DNA from: Candidatus Marisimplicoccus framensis
Lineage (GTDB): Bacteria > Bacteroidota > Bacteroidia > Flavobacteriales > Flavobacteriaceae
NCBI GenBank assembly: GCA_905182065.1
Contig: CAJIZN010000001.1
Location: forward strand, 620,001-684,000
Reading direction: 5' to 3'
DNA: 64,000 bases
In this document: in pieces, positions 36,788-46,524 of the stretch
Layout: every line of letters starts with the position of its first letter
Position numbering within the stretch: position 1 is the stretch's first letter
Translations under genes and position numbers: made by a program
The notes under the pieces: model-generated
Database searches by the model: none
Seen by the model: only the letters and a program-made list of their open reading frames with translations
What the model was told of the DNA's origin: nothing

Positions 36788-38575
36788 ATGGCAATACTAG
36801 GACAAATCAGAAAAAGATCAATCTTCCTTATTATAGTTATTGGAATGGCACTGTTTGCTTTTGTGCTTTCTGGAGTTTTTACATCTAATGGTGGGTTTGG
36901 AGCAAATGAACCCATTGGTGAAATAAACGGTGAAGAAATTGACTATGCGATGTTTAATATGATGGTTGAACAAGCTCAAACTGTATATGGGTTAAACATG
37001 ATTAATGCGGTTAATCTAGCATGGAACCAGGGTCTAAAAAATCAAGCATTAATTCAAGAGATTGACAAACTTGGTATTGGTGCTGGAAGAGGTCAGCTTG
37101 AACAAATTATTTCAAGTGACGAGTCTATAGTAATGAATCCTTTATTTCAAAATGAAATTGGTCTTTTTGATTTCAATAAGTTTTCAAGTTATATTACTCA
37201 ACTTAATTCATCAAACCCTACTATGTATGATCAATGGAGACTTCAAGAGCAAAATATTATTTCTTTAGCCAAGCAAAAAATTTATTTTGACCTTATTAAG
37301 TCTAGTGTTATATATACTAATGTAGAGTCAAATATTCAATATCATTTAGAGAATGATAAAGTTAGTATTGAATATTTAAGAATACCATATGAAATTATTC
37401 CAGACTCAACTTTAAAAATTAAAGACTCAGAAATTTTGTCTTATTTAAAAAAGAATAGAGATATATATGAAAATGGTGAGTCCAGAAAAGTTGAATATAT
37501 CTATATTCCTGATGTTGCATCTAGTTTAGATGAAAACAATATTAGAACAGATCTTGAACAGATAAGGGATGGTTTTTCACAAATGAATCAGGTTACTAAT
37601 GCTGTTGAAGACATTGAAGGTTTTAAAGGTGTTAAAGATTATGCAGAGTATATAGAAATTTACTCTGATGTTAGTTGGGACTCAATATATAAGACAAAAC
37701 AAGAGCTTTCAGGAGATTTTTCAGATATTTTGTTTGGTTTAAATAAGGGAGAGGTTTTTGGTCCATACAAAGATGGTAATACCCTTAGAATTTCAAGAAT
37801 GATTGAAAAGAAGAGGGATGGTAATTTAAATAAAGTTTTAATCGCAGACATAGTTAAAGAAATAATTCCATCTAATGAGTCTTCAAACACTAATTATAGA
37901 TTAGCTTCTCAGGCTGAATTTGATGCAAATAATAATCTGCCTCTTAACAATAGTGATGCAAGTTTATTTATTGATTCCTTTAATTCCTTTGAAAAATTTG
38001 ATGCAGGATTACCCGGCTATACTAATTCAAGACAAGTAATTAAATGGCTTTATGAGGACAAAACAAGAGCAGGCGATGTTAAAAGATTTACCCTTAATGA
38101 AGGTTATGTAGTAGCAAAAGCTACTAGTTTTAATAAAAAATCATTACCAATTATTGAAGAAGTTCGTGATGAAATTTCACAGATTCTATTGAATGAAAAA
38201 AAATATGATTTTTTCAAAGACAAATATAAATCTAATATTGAAATTGAATCACTATCAACTGATTATGATATTGAATTAGAAAGAGCTTCTGCTGTTACGC
38301 AATATGACCCTATTCTAGTTGGTGCTGGTTCTGAACCTTATATTATTGGTTCTGCTTTTGCACTAAATATTGATGAAACTTCAAATGTCCTTAAAGGAAA
38401 TAGTGGAATTTATTTAATTAGACTTCTTTCTAAAGATACTGCTGAGGATATAAGTTTAGGTGCTGCAATTTCTAATTCTCTTGCTGATCGAGAAATTGAA
38501 AGAATTTCAACACTTATCCCAGAGGTCTTAGAATCTAAGGCAGAAATTGTCGATAATAGAAGTTTATATTATTAG
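36788..38575 (+). CDS. PpiD/SurA-N-type periplasmic chaperone lacking the parvulin domain
   Basis: 595 residues, anchored by one N-terminal helix (SIFLIIVIGMALFAFVLSGV), then the SurA_N-like region (GEINGEEIDYAMFNMMVEQA). Flavobacterial homologues are usually about 700 residues with a PpiC-type parvulin domain after the GPYKDxGxxKISR segment. Here GPYKDGNTLRISRMIEKKRD (about residue 324) runs directly into LNKVLIADIVKEIIPS (about 347), the segment that normally follows the parvulin domain. No HIL...GGDLG-type rotamase signature exists anywhere. The protein should therefore be a chaperone without isomerase activity. Its stop overlaps the convergent GHMP kinase stop by 4 bases. Confidence 0.85.
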   Translation: MAILGQIRKRSIFLIIVIGMALFAFVLSGVFTSNGGFGANEPIGEINGEEIDYAMFNMMVEQAQTVYGLNMINAVNLAWNQGLKNQALIQEIDKLGIGAGRGQLEQIISSDESIVMNPLFQNEIGLFDFNKFSSYITQLNSSNPTMYDQWRLQEQNIISLAKQKIYFDLIKSSVIYTNVESNIQYHLENDKVSIEYLRIPYEIIPDSTLKIKDSEILSYLKKNRDIYENGESRKVEYIYIPDVASSLDENNIRTDLEQIRDGFSQMNQVTNAVEDIEGFKGVKDYAEYIEIYSDVSWDSIYKTKQELSGDFSDILFGLNKGEVFGPYKDGNTLRISRMIEKKRDGNLNKVLIADIVKEIIPSNESSNTNYRLASQAEFDANNNLPLNNSDASLFIDSFNSFEKFDAGLPGYTNSRQVIKWLYEDKTRAGDVKRFTLNEGYVVAKATSFNKKSLPIIEEVRDEISQILLNEKKYDFFKDKYKSNIEIESLSTDYDIELERASAVTQYDPILVGAGSEPYIIGSAFALNIDETSNVLKGNSGIYLIRLLSKDTAEDISLGAAISNSLADREIERISTLIPEVLESKAEIVDNRSLYY

Positions 38576-39468
38576 ATTAATAAATCACTATATTTTAATA
38601 TAGTGTTGAAACCTTTATTTTTAAAATAACTTGAAGGGTCTTCATCACATGATGCCATTATAAAATCACCTCCCCATGCCCCTAAGCTTTTAATCTCACC
38701 TCTAAAATCTTTAAATAGTTCTTGCTTTATAGGTTGTTTAGAAATCAATTTTGAAATAACTTTTTCATGAGAGTGTATGAGGTCATTGAAGTTCTTTAGG
38801 TCAGAACTTTTCAAAAGTTTTTTAGTGATATCAGAAACCTCACTTATTAATGTGTTTGAAGGGTTTAAGTTTTTATATTTTCTGATTTCAGTTAATGAGT
38901 TTTGTTTAGTATTCAAATAAACAAAGTATATTTTTTCATGAAAAATTGGTCTAAAACTTACTTTCTCTATGTCTCTTTCATTTTTACTTAATCTGTAAAG
39001 TAATGGTGATTTAGATTTAGCACATGCAATATCATATCCACTTCCATTAAAAATTCTATTATTTAACTCATAAGGATCTATCTCAGCAAATTGGGAAAGA
39101 TTAGATATTAATGTGGATGAAGAACCTAATCCCCAGTCTTTATTAAAAGTTAATTGTGAAGTAATATTTGAGCCAGATTTATTTAAAAAGTTTGGGTTGA
39201 TTTCTCTTATTACTTTTATTATCTCAATTAGTTTATTGGAAATTTCATTAGATGAAGTTGAATCTACTTTTAAGCTTTCAATTCTTATTGTACAATGAAA
39301 CCAAACTCTACCATCAGAGTTTTTACTGAACCATTTAATATGTTTTGATTCATTATTTATGATCTCTAATGATTGACCAAGCAAGGAGGGAACAGCAAGA
39401 GATACAGCTCCATCTAGTATGACATATTCACCTGTTATTAAAAGCTTACCGTTACTATAGAATCTCAT
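38572..39468 (-). CDS. GHMP-family kinase, probably of the mevalonate pathway
   Basis: 298 residues. GHMP motifs: N-terminal FYSNGKLLITGEYVILDGAV (motif 1), the ATP loop DWGLGSSSTLISNLSQF (motif 2) and, near the C-terminus, LGAWGGDFIMASC (motif 3). NGSGYDIACAKSKSPLLYRL is the segment seen in the flavobacterial GHMP kinases encoded next to HMG-CoA reductase. Mevalonate or phosphomevalonate is the likely substrate, judging from the neighbour. It overlaps the HMG-CoA reductase stop by 4 bases (ATGA). Confidence 0.88.
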   Translation of the reverse strand: MRFYSNGKLLITGEYVILDGAVSLAVPSLLGQSLEIINNESKHIKWFSKNSDGRVWFHCTIRIESLKVDSTSSNEISNKLIEIIKVIREINPNFLNKSGSNITSQLTFNKDWGLGSSSTLISNLSQFAEIDPYELNNRIFNGSGYDIACAKSKSPLLYRLSKNERDIEKVSFRPIFHEKIYFVYLNTKQNSLTEIRKYKNLNPSNTLISEVSDITKKLLKSSDLKNFNDLIHSHEKVISKLISKQPIKQELFKDFRGEIKSLGAWGGDFIMASCDEDPSSYFKNKGFNTILKYSDLLI

Positions 39469-40784
39469 TTGAAATCCTTTAAATTGAGAAATTCAATAAC
39501 TGATTGATTATTAATTTTCTTATTCTTAAAATATTCTTTAGCATTTTCAATCTGTATTTTACTAGCATTATTTTTCATTAAAAGATTGATAAGATGCATT
39601 TTCATGTGGCCTTTCTGAATTCCTAAGGTAACTAGAGATTTAACTGCAGAAAAATTCTGAGCAAGACCAACAGAACATATGATTTTCATTAAATCTGATG
39701 AAGAAGGATTCCCCAGTATTTTATGTGATAATTTAACCATAGGATGCAAATCTGTAATTCCCCCAACTGTTCCAACTGAAATTGGAATCTTTAGGCTTAT
39801 TTTAAATTTATTATCAATTATTGAACATTGAGATAAACCTTTATAATTTCCATCCGAAGAAGCAAATGCATGGACTGCAGCTTCAACAGCTCTAAAATCA
39901 TTACCAGTTGAAATAATAATGGCGTCTATACCATTCATAATTCCTTTATTATGAGTAACAGCTCTCCCAGTATCAATTTGAGCTATATCAAAAGCATCTT
40001 TAAATTTTGAAGAAAATTCATGAGGAGACAAACCACTAATAGTTCCAAGTTTATCTAAATCACATTCTACTGAAGCCTCAACTAGACATTCTGGAGTATA
40101 ATTTGATAAAATTGACATAATTATTTTAATTTTTTTCTCGGATTCATTTAAATAATCTGATTCATTAATTAATCTTTCAAAAGTTATAGAAATTTGTTCT
40201 AAACATGAGTTAATAAAATTAGCTCCCATAGAATCTACAGTATTGAAATCAACAGATAGTTGAAAATAAAAATCTAAATCATTTGATTTATCAATGAGTT
40301 TAATTTCTTCAATTCCACCCCCTCTAACTCTCATGTTTTTTGTTATCAAATCTGTTGATTTGATGAGATCTAATTTAATATCATCTATAAATTTTATAAG
40401 AGACTCTTTCCTGCCTTTATACTTAAAATGTATTTGTCCAGTCTTTATTTTATTGATTATTTTAGATTTAAATCCCCCTCTTTCAAACCAAAATTTTGAT
40501 GAATTAGATAATGCAGCTACAACAGAGCTTTCTTCTGAAACTAAAGGAATACAATAATTATTATTATTTATAAGAAAATTAGGAGATACAGAATATGGTA
40601 AATAAAAATTTGAAATACTATTTTCAGAAAAAGAGTTATGTAAAGTTTGAACCTCAGTATCAGTATTTAAATATTTATTTAAAATATTTTTAAATTCACT
40701 GGAGTCATTAAGAAAATTTGAGCTAATCCACGCTATCTTATCTTCTCTAGAAAGTTTCGAAAAACCAATTATTTTTTCTGGCAT
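39465..40784 (-). CDS. mvaA: Hydroxymethylglutaryl-CoA reductase, class II
   Basis: Makes (or in some bacteria consumes) mevalonate, committing to isoprenoids. 439 residues. The class II active site is visible: Glu in PLVSEESSVVAA, MGANFINSC, Lys in THNKGIMNGIDA, Asp in STGNDFRAVEAA, and His in KGHMKMHLINLL. The coupled GHMP kinase supports a biosynthetic role, and the isoprenoids would feed the carotenoid genes elsewhere in the window (inference). It is divergent from the POT transporter gene, with 66 bases between starts. Confidence 0.94.
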   Translation of the reverse strand: MPEKIIGFSKLSREDKIAWISSNFLNDSSEFKNILNKYLNTDTEVQTLHNSFSENSISNFYLPYSVSPNFLINNNNYCIPLVSEESSVVAALSNSSKFWFERGGFKSKIINKIKTGQIHFKYKGRKESLIKFIDDIKLDLIKSTDLITKNMRVRGGGIEEIKLIDKSNDLDFYFQLSVDFNTVDSMGANFINSCLEQISITFERLINESDYLNESEKKIKIIMSILSNYTPECLVEASVECDLDKLGTISGLSPHEFSSKFKDAFDIAQIDTGRAVTHNKGIMNGIDAIIISTGNDFRAVEAAVHAFASSDGNYKGLSQCSIIDNKFKISLKIPISVGTVGGITDLHPMVKLSHKILGNPSSSDLMKIICSVGLAQNFSAVKSLVTLGIQKGHMKMHLINLLMKNNASKIQIENAKEYFKNKKINNQSVIEFLNLKDFK

Positions 40785-40850
40785 AATTTTCTTTACTTTA
40801 TGTAAATATAAGTGAAATCAATCTCAATTTAATCTAACTAATCAGTATCT

Positions 40851-42407
40851 ATGAAAAATGTAAATCTCTTTAATGGTGATGAAATAAATCAACGAACAAT
40901 ATTGGGTCACCCTTCAGGTCTTTTTACTCTTTTTTTTACTGAAATGTGGGAGAGATTTTCTTATTATGGTATGCGAGCAATTCTTGTGTTATTTCTTATT
41001 TCTTCCCTTGATAATCAAGGGTGGGGTTGGGAAAGAAAAGATGCGTTAGTATTGTATGCATGGTATACAGGATTAGTTTATATAACTCCAATTTTTGGAG
41101 GCTTACTTGCTGATAAATTTCTTGGATATAGAAAAGCGGTTGTAATAGGTGCTTTATTGATGACTTTAGGTCATGTAGCTATGGCATTAGAGGTTTTCTA
41201 TGATTTTTATTTGTATGTTGGACTAAGTCTTTTGATTTTAGGTAATGGATTCTTTAAACCTAATATTAGCTCAATAGTTGGTCAAATGTATAAAGATGAT
41301 GGTAAAATAAAAGATGCTGCTTACACAATATTCTATATGGGTATTAATTCAGGAGCATTTTTAGGAATATTATTATGTGGCTATATAGGTGAAACAGTTA
41401 ATTGGCATTATGGTTTTGGTCTAGCAGGAATATTTATGTTTTTTGGAATGCTACAATTTCATTTTGGTCAAAAAATATTTGGAGACATTGGTTTATCTGT
41501 AAGCGAACGTAATGAGGATGAAATAAAAGTTAAAGAGGTCAATAAAATATCTCAAAAAATTGTTACTGATAGATTAGTAGTAATCGGTATTTTTTCATTT
41601 GTAACAATCTTTTTCTGGTGGGGTTTTGAGCAAGCTGGTGGAAGTATGACAATTTTTGCTAATGATTATACTAATAGAGATTTAGCAGGAACTGGAGCTT
41701 TAATTTTTAAAATTATTAATTCTCTTTTAACAATTGTCCCAATGGTTATCTTAACTATTATTCTTTATCTGCTATTTAAAAACACTTTCGAAAAATATGC
41801 AATTTCAAATATTTTTTTAGCTACAAGTTTTGTTATTATATGGGTCATTGTTATTTGGATGCTTAGTAGAGAATTTTTAAAGGATTCTACTGAAGTTCCC
41901 GCTTCATGGTTTGCTATTTTGAATTCGTTCTTTATCATAGTATTTGCTCCAGTTCTATCAAAAATTTGGCAATCAAAATATAATCCTTCGGGTCCAATTA
42001 AATTTGGCATTGGATTGATGCTTTTATCTTTTGGTTTTGCAATCTTATCTTTTGGTTCAATTAATATACCACTAGGAGCTTCAACTGCATCTCAAAGTAT
42101 GATTTTCTTAATATTAGCATATTTGTTTCATACACTTGGTGAACTATGCGTTTCCCCAGTAGGGTTATCTTATGTTAGTAAGCTTGCCCCTAAAAAACTT
42201 GTAGGATTAATGTTTGGAGTATGGTTTGTTGCTAATTTTATTGCAAATTATAGTGCTGGAATTACAGGAAGTTATATTGATCCAATTGTTGATGAATATG
42301 GTATGTCAGTTTTCTTTTTAATATTCACAATATTACCAGCTTTTGTTGGAGTGCTAATGATAATTGCAAATAAGAAAATTGTAGAAATGATGCATGGAGT
42401 AGAGTAA
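40851..42407 (+). CDS. Proton-dependent oligopeptide transporter (POT/PTR2 family)
   Basis: Inner-membrane MFS transporter of 518 residues with 12-14 predicted helices. The POT signature is FFTEMWERFSYYGMRAIL (the ExxER proton-coupling motif) in helix 1. GGLLADKFLGYRKAVVIGAL and GNGFFKPNISSIVGQMY are the conserved loops, and HTLGELCVSPVGLSYVSKLA marks the C-terminal half. It imports di- and tripeptides with protons. It is convergent with lpxB, with a 5-base gap. Confidence 0.94.
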   Translation: MKNVNLFNGDEINQRTILGHPSGLFTLFFTEMWERFSYYGMRAILVLFLISSLDNQGWGWERKDALVLYAWYTGLVYITPIFGGLLADKFLGYRKAVVIGALLMTLGHVAMALEVFYDFYLYVGLSLLILGNGFFKPNISSIVGQMYKDDGKIKDAAYTIFYMGINSGAFLGILLCGYIGETVNWHYGFGLAGIFMFFGMLQFHFGQKIFGDIGLSVSERNEDEIKVKEVNKISQKIVTDRLVVIGIFSFVTIFFWWGFEQAGGSMTIFANDYTNRDLAGTGALIFKIINSLLTIVPMVILTIILYLLFKNTFEKYAISNIFLATSFVIIWVIVIWMLSREFLKDSTEVPASWFAILNSFFIIVFAPVLSKIWQSKYNPSGPIKFGIGLMLLSFGFAILSFGSINIPLGASTASQSMIFLILAYLFHTLGELCVSPVGLSYVSKLAPKKLVGLMFGVWFVANFIANYSAGITGSYIDPIVDEYGMSVFFLIFTILPAFVGVLMIIANKKIVEMMHGVE

Positions 42408-42412
42408 CTCCT

Positions 42413-43513
42413 TTAAGATTTAATTATTGAGTCAGCTATATTATTGGATGTGTTATTTAATGAAAGCATAGAATATATTTTAGAGTAATGATCAAGCATG
42501 ATTGATCTCTTCTTACCTTCAATTATCATATTAAGCTCCTTTATTAATCTATCTTCAGATAGTTGGTTCTGAATTAGTTCTTGAACTACTTTTTGTTTTA
42601 ATATGATATTCACAAGTGAAATAAAATCAATCTTGATAAATGTCTTTCCAATTAAATAACTAATAAAACTCGTTTTATAGCATACTATTTGAGGAACCTT
42701 AAATAAAGCACATTCTAATGAAGCTGTTCCACTTGTTACAATTGCAGCTTTTGAATTATATAATAAGTCATAAGTTTGATCATAAATAACTTTTACATTC
42801 ATTTCTAATGCTTTTTTATAAATGCTTTCATCCACATTTTTAACACCTGCTATAATGAACTCATATTTTGAAAAATGTTTTTTTAAAGTTAAAAATATAG
42901 GAAGCATTGAATTAATTTCTTGAGATCTACTTCCTGGCAGTAGTGTTATTATCTCTCTTTCATTTGATATATTATTGTCTTTATAAAATTCTAAGTTTGT
43001 TTTAAAATTATCAATTTGCTCAATAAGTGGGTGACCATAATATTCTGATTTCATATTGTGCCTAACTTTATAATATTCTCTTTCAAAAGGAAATATTACA
43101 TAAAGCTTATCAATATTTTCCTTGATGGTTTTAATTCTATTCTCTTTCCAAGCCCATATTTGAGGACTTATGTAATAATAGTTTTTAAAGCCTTTTTTCT
43201 TGGCCCATTTACTAATTAATAGATTAAAACCAGGATAGTCTATATATATAATCCTATCTGGGTCAAAATCAGAAATATCTTTTTTACAAAAGTTTATATT
43301 TTTACGGATAGTAAGTATGTTTTTTAAAACTTCGTAGAATCCCATGAAAGCAAGTTCTTTAATGTGTTTTACATTAAATCCTCCACTTAAGATCATTTTA
43401 TCCCCTCCCCAAAATCGGATATTTGCTTTTTTGTCAATTGATTTTATTTCATCAATTAATCTTGATCCATATAAATCTCCAGATGCTTCTCCAGCAATTA
43501 TGTAATATTTCAT
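42413..43513 (-). CDS. lpxB: Lipid-A-disaccharide synthase
   Basis: Glycosyltransferase (GT19) joining UDP-diacylglucosamine and lipid X in lipid A synthesis. 366 residues, normal length. Motifs: YYIIAGEASGDLYGSRLI at the N-terminus, FWGGDKM, YYISPQIWAWKENRIKTIK, YGHPL, LLPGSRSQEI and VTSGTASLECAL. It overlaps surE by 4 bases, a gene pair common in Bacteroidota. Confidence 0.95.
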   Translation of the reverse strand: MKYYIIAGEASGDLYGSRLIDEIKSIDKKANIRFWGGDKMILSGGFNVKHIKELAFMGFYEVLKNILTIRKNINFCKKDISDFDPDRIIYIDYPGFNLLISKWAKKKGFKNYYYISPQIWAWKENRIKTIKENIDKLYVIFPFEREYYKVRHNMKSEYYGHPLIEQIDNFKTNLEFYKDNNISNEREIITLLPGSRSQEINSMLPIFLTLKKHFSKYEFIIAGVKNVDESIYKKALEMNVKVIYDQTYDLLYNSKAAIVTSGTASLECALFKVPQIVCYKTSFISYLIGKTFIKIDFISLVNIILKQKVVQELIQNQLSEDRLIKELNMIIEGKKRSIMLDHYSKIYSMLSLNNTSNNIADSIIKS

Positions 43514-44280
43514 TTAAAACTCCATTCATTTAGATCTTGAATGGCATGGTGCGCAGTTAGGTCAAACTTAACAGGAACAATAGATATATAATTCTGGTTT
43601 AATGCCCACTCATCAGTGTCTTCCCCTTTATCTTTATTTACAAATTTTCCAGTTAACCAGTAATATTCTTGTCCTAACGGGTTTTTTCTTTTATCAAACT
43701 CTTCATCCCAAAATGCTTTTGCTTGTCTACAAATTTTAATGCCTTTAATCTCAGATTTATCAACTGATGGAATATTAACGTTAAGAACAACACCATTTGG
43801 CATTCCATTTTTTAATGCACTTAAAGTAATTTTTTTTATGAAATCTTTAGATTCATCAAAATTTGCATTCCACTTGTAGTCAAGAAGAGAAAAACCTATC
43901 GCAGGAACTCCTTCTATTCCTGCTTCTATAGCAGCACTCATTGTCCCTGAGTAAATTACATTAATCGATGAGTTTGATCCATGATTTATACCAGAGACAC
44001 ATAAATCAGGTTTTCTTGGCATAAGTTCATTTATTGCTAATTTAACACAATCAGCAGGAGTTCCTGAGCAACTATACTCTGTTATCTCAGAATTTATAGG
44101 AGTAATTCTTGATGTATGTAAAGTAGAATTTATTGTTATAGCATGTCCCATTCCAGACTGAGGACTATCAGGTGCTACAACAATTACATCACCAATCTCT
44201 TTCATTACACTTATTAGATTTCTTATACCAGGTGCATTTATTCCATCATCATTAGTAACTAATATTAGTGGTTTAGCCAT
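43510..44280 (-). CDS. surE: 5'/3'-nucleotidase SurE
   Basis: Metal-dependent nucleoside-monophosphate phosphatase of 256 residues. Metal ligands are in ILVTNDDGINAPGI (DD), VVAPDSPQSGMGHAIT and CVSGINHGSN (Asn); the signature YSGTMSAAIEAGIEGVPAI follows. Upstream of lpxB in the same operon. Divergent from prc, with 108 bases between starts. Confidence 0.95.
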   Translation of the reverse strand: MAKPLILVTNDDGINAPGIRNLISVMKEIGDVIVVAPDSPQSGMGHAITINSTLHTSRITPINSEITEYSCSGTPADCVKLAINELMPRKPDLCVSGINHGSNSSINVIYSGTMSAAIEAGIEGVPAIGFSLLDYKWNANFDESKDFIKKITLSALKNGMPNGVVLNVNIPSVDKSEIKGIKICRQAKAFWDEEFDKRKNPLGQEYYWLTGKFVNKDKGEDTDEWALNQNYISIVPVKFDLTAHHAIQDLNEWSFK

Positions 44281-44388
44281 AGAAATTATTTAGTGTAAAG
44301 ATATAAAAACGATTAACTACTTTAACTTTAACAAAAACTTTGCTGTTATTCTATTTTGCTTAAGTTTTATTTAAATTAATTTAGCAAT

Positions 44389-46524
44389 ATGTTTTTAAGA
44401 ATTTTCGGATTTATTATTTCAGCAATTGTTTCACTTGTAATTTACTTTGAAGTATCTAATGTTAATTTCTCAAGTGACGAACCAAATAAAGATAAATTAC
44501 TTGTAGACCTAGTATCATATGTTTTAGACAAGTTACACTATGATCCCAAGATTATTAATGATGATTTTTCAATTAAGGTTTATGATGATTTTATTAGTGC
44601 AGTTGATTCTCAAAAAAGATTCTTACTTAAATCTGATATTGAATTATTTTCAGAATACCGATTATTAATTGATGATCAAATAAACTCATCTGATATTACT
44701 TTTTTTAATATAGTTCATGAAACCTTAAAAACACGAATTGGTGAAGTCGAAAACTTCTATGAGGAAATTTTAGAAGTCCCATTTAACTTTCAGGTTAACG
44801 AAGAAATTAACCTTGATTATGATAATCTAGAACATGCAGAAAACTCCAATGAGCTAAAAAAAATATGGAGAAAAAGGCTTAAGCTATCTGTTTTGGATGG
44901 ATATGCATCAAAAAAAGAAATTAATGACCAAGAAAAAGAAAATGATAATTTAATTTCTGATTATGAAATTGAAAAAGAATCTAGAAAATCAATATCAGAG
45001 AATCTTAAAGACTTTTTCCAATTTAACAGTGAGCTTGAAAGATCAGACTGGTTTTCAATTTATTTAAATACTATAGTCACTCAATATGATCCTCATACTT
45101 CTTATCTAGCTCCTGAAGCAAAAGAAGTTTTTGATCAAAACATATCAGGTAAATTTCAAGGGATAGGAGCTAGACTTTTTAAAAGAAACCAACAAGTTGA
45201 AATTTCTGAAGTAATTATAGGTGGTCCAGTATGGAGAGATAACTTGTTAAATGTAGGAGATATTATTATTGCTGTTGCTCAATCTTTAGAAGAAGAACCT
45301 ACAGAGATATCATTAATGAAATTAAGTGATGCAACTGACTTAATTAAAGGTGAGAAAGGAACAAATGTATACTTAACCATTAAAAGAGTTGATGGTGGAA
45401 TTGAACAGGTTGAAATAACACGAGATATTGTTGAACTGGCAGAAACTTATGCAAAATCATCTATTATTAAAGATGATATAAATACTTACGGTCTAATAAA
45501 TCTACCTAGATTTTATGTTGATTTTGATGATTATGGAGAAAGAAATGCTGCAAGTGATATCAAAAAAGAAATTTTAGGTCTCAAGTCTAAAGGAATAAAT
45601 GGATTAATTCTTGATCTTAGAAATAACGGAGGAGGTTCATTAAAAACTGTTGTAGACATTACAGGGTTTTTTATAGAGAAAGGACCTGTAGTTCAAGTAA
45701 AAAGTATTGGTGGTAGAAAAGAAATTTTAAGAGATAATGATCCTTCAGTTATTTGGGACGGCCCACTTTTAGTTCTTGTTAATGAATTTTCTGCATCAGC
45801 TTCAGAAATATTAGCAGCTGCACTTCAAGATTATAACAGAGCTATAATATTGGGAAGTAAACAAACTTACGGTAAAGGAACAGTTCAAAATATAATTAAC
45901 TTAAATAATGTCATTTCAGGAAATACATATGGAGATCTTGGTTCACTTAAGATTACTACTGATATGTTTTACAGAGTTAATGGAGGCTCAACTCAGTTAG
46001 AAGGAGTTAAAAGTGATTTAATATTTCCCAACAGATATTCATATATAGACATAGGAGAAAAAGATTTGGAAAACCCTCTTAATTGGAATAAAATTGATTC
46101 TGCTAAATATAACAATTCAGAAAAAATCTTTAATTATTCTCAAGCAATTTTGAATAGTAAAAATAGAATTAGTCAGAATGAATATTTTTCTTTAATTGAC
46201 CAGCATGCTTTTTGGATTAAATCTCAGCAAGATGACAAAACTATTTCTCTAGAATATAGTTCATACAAGGATGATATAGAGAATACTAAGTTGCAGAATG
46301 ATAAACTAAAAGTTATTGAAAAATTTTCTTCGCCATATTCTTTTGAATGGAATGAAATTAATCTAAACTCAGATAGTACATACGATGATGATATGCAAGA
46401 AAAAAGAGATAGGTGGATAGAATCTCTTAAAAATGATATCTATGTTGATGAGGCTATGAATCTATTAAAAGATTTAAATTCTTTAAAGAGAAATGATATA
46501 CTTTCTCAAATAAATATTGATTAA
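44389..46524 (+). CDS. prc: C-terminal processing (tail-specific) protease, S41 family
   Basis: Periplasmic protease of 711 residues with an N-terminal hydrophobic helix (FLRIFGFIISAIVSLVIYFE). An N-terminal helical domain leads to a PDZ domain (EVIIGGPVWRDNLLNVGDII, near 285) and the S41 core. The catalytic dyad is Ser470 in NEFSASASEILAAALQDYN and Lys at about 496 in TYGKGTVQNI. The C-terminal DUF3340-type region (EKIFNYSQAILNSKNRIS onward) matches the long Prc form. It trims envelope proteins and hydrolases. Its stop overlaps the convergent rodA stop by 4 bases. Confidence 0.93.
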   Translation: MFLRIFGFIISAIVSLVIYFEVSNVNFSSDEPNKDKLLVDLVSYVLDKLHYDPKIINDDFSIKVYDDFISAVDSQKRFLLKSDIELFSEYRLLIDDQINSSDITFFNIVHETLKTRIGEVENFYEEILEVPFNFQVNEEINLDYDNLEHAENSNELKKIWRKRLKLSVLDGYASKKEINDQEKENDNLISDYEIEKESRKSISENLKDFFQFNSELERSDWFSIYLNTIVTQYDPHTSYLAPEAKEVFDQNISGKFQGIGARLFKRNQQVEISEVIIGGPVWRDNLLNVGDIIIAVAQSLEEEPTEISLMKLSDATDLIKGEKGTNVYLTIKRVDGGIEQVEITRDIVELAETYAKSSIIKDDINTYGLINLPRFYVDFDDYGERNAASDIKKEILGLKSKGINGLILDLRNNGGGSLKTVVDITGFFIEKGPVVQVKSIGGRKEILRDNDPSVIWDGPLLVLVNEFSASASEILAAALQDYNRAIILGSKQTYGKGTVQNIINLNNVISGNTYGDLGSLKITTDMFYRVNGGSTQLEGVKSDLIFPNRYSYIDIGEKDLENPLNWNKIDSAKYNNSEKIFNYSQAILNSKNRISQNEYFSLIDQHAFWIKSQQDDKTISLEYSSYKDDIENTKLQNDKLKVIEKFSSPYSFEWNEINLNSDSTYDDDMQEKRDRWIESLKNDIYVDEAMNLLKDLNSLKRNDILSQINID

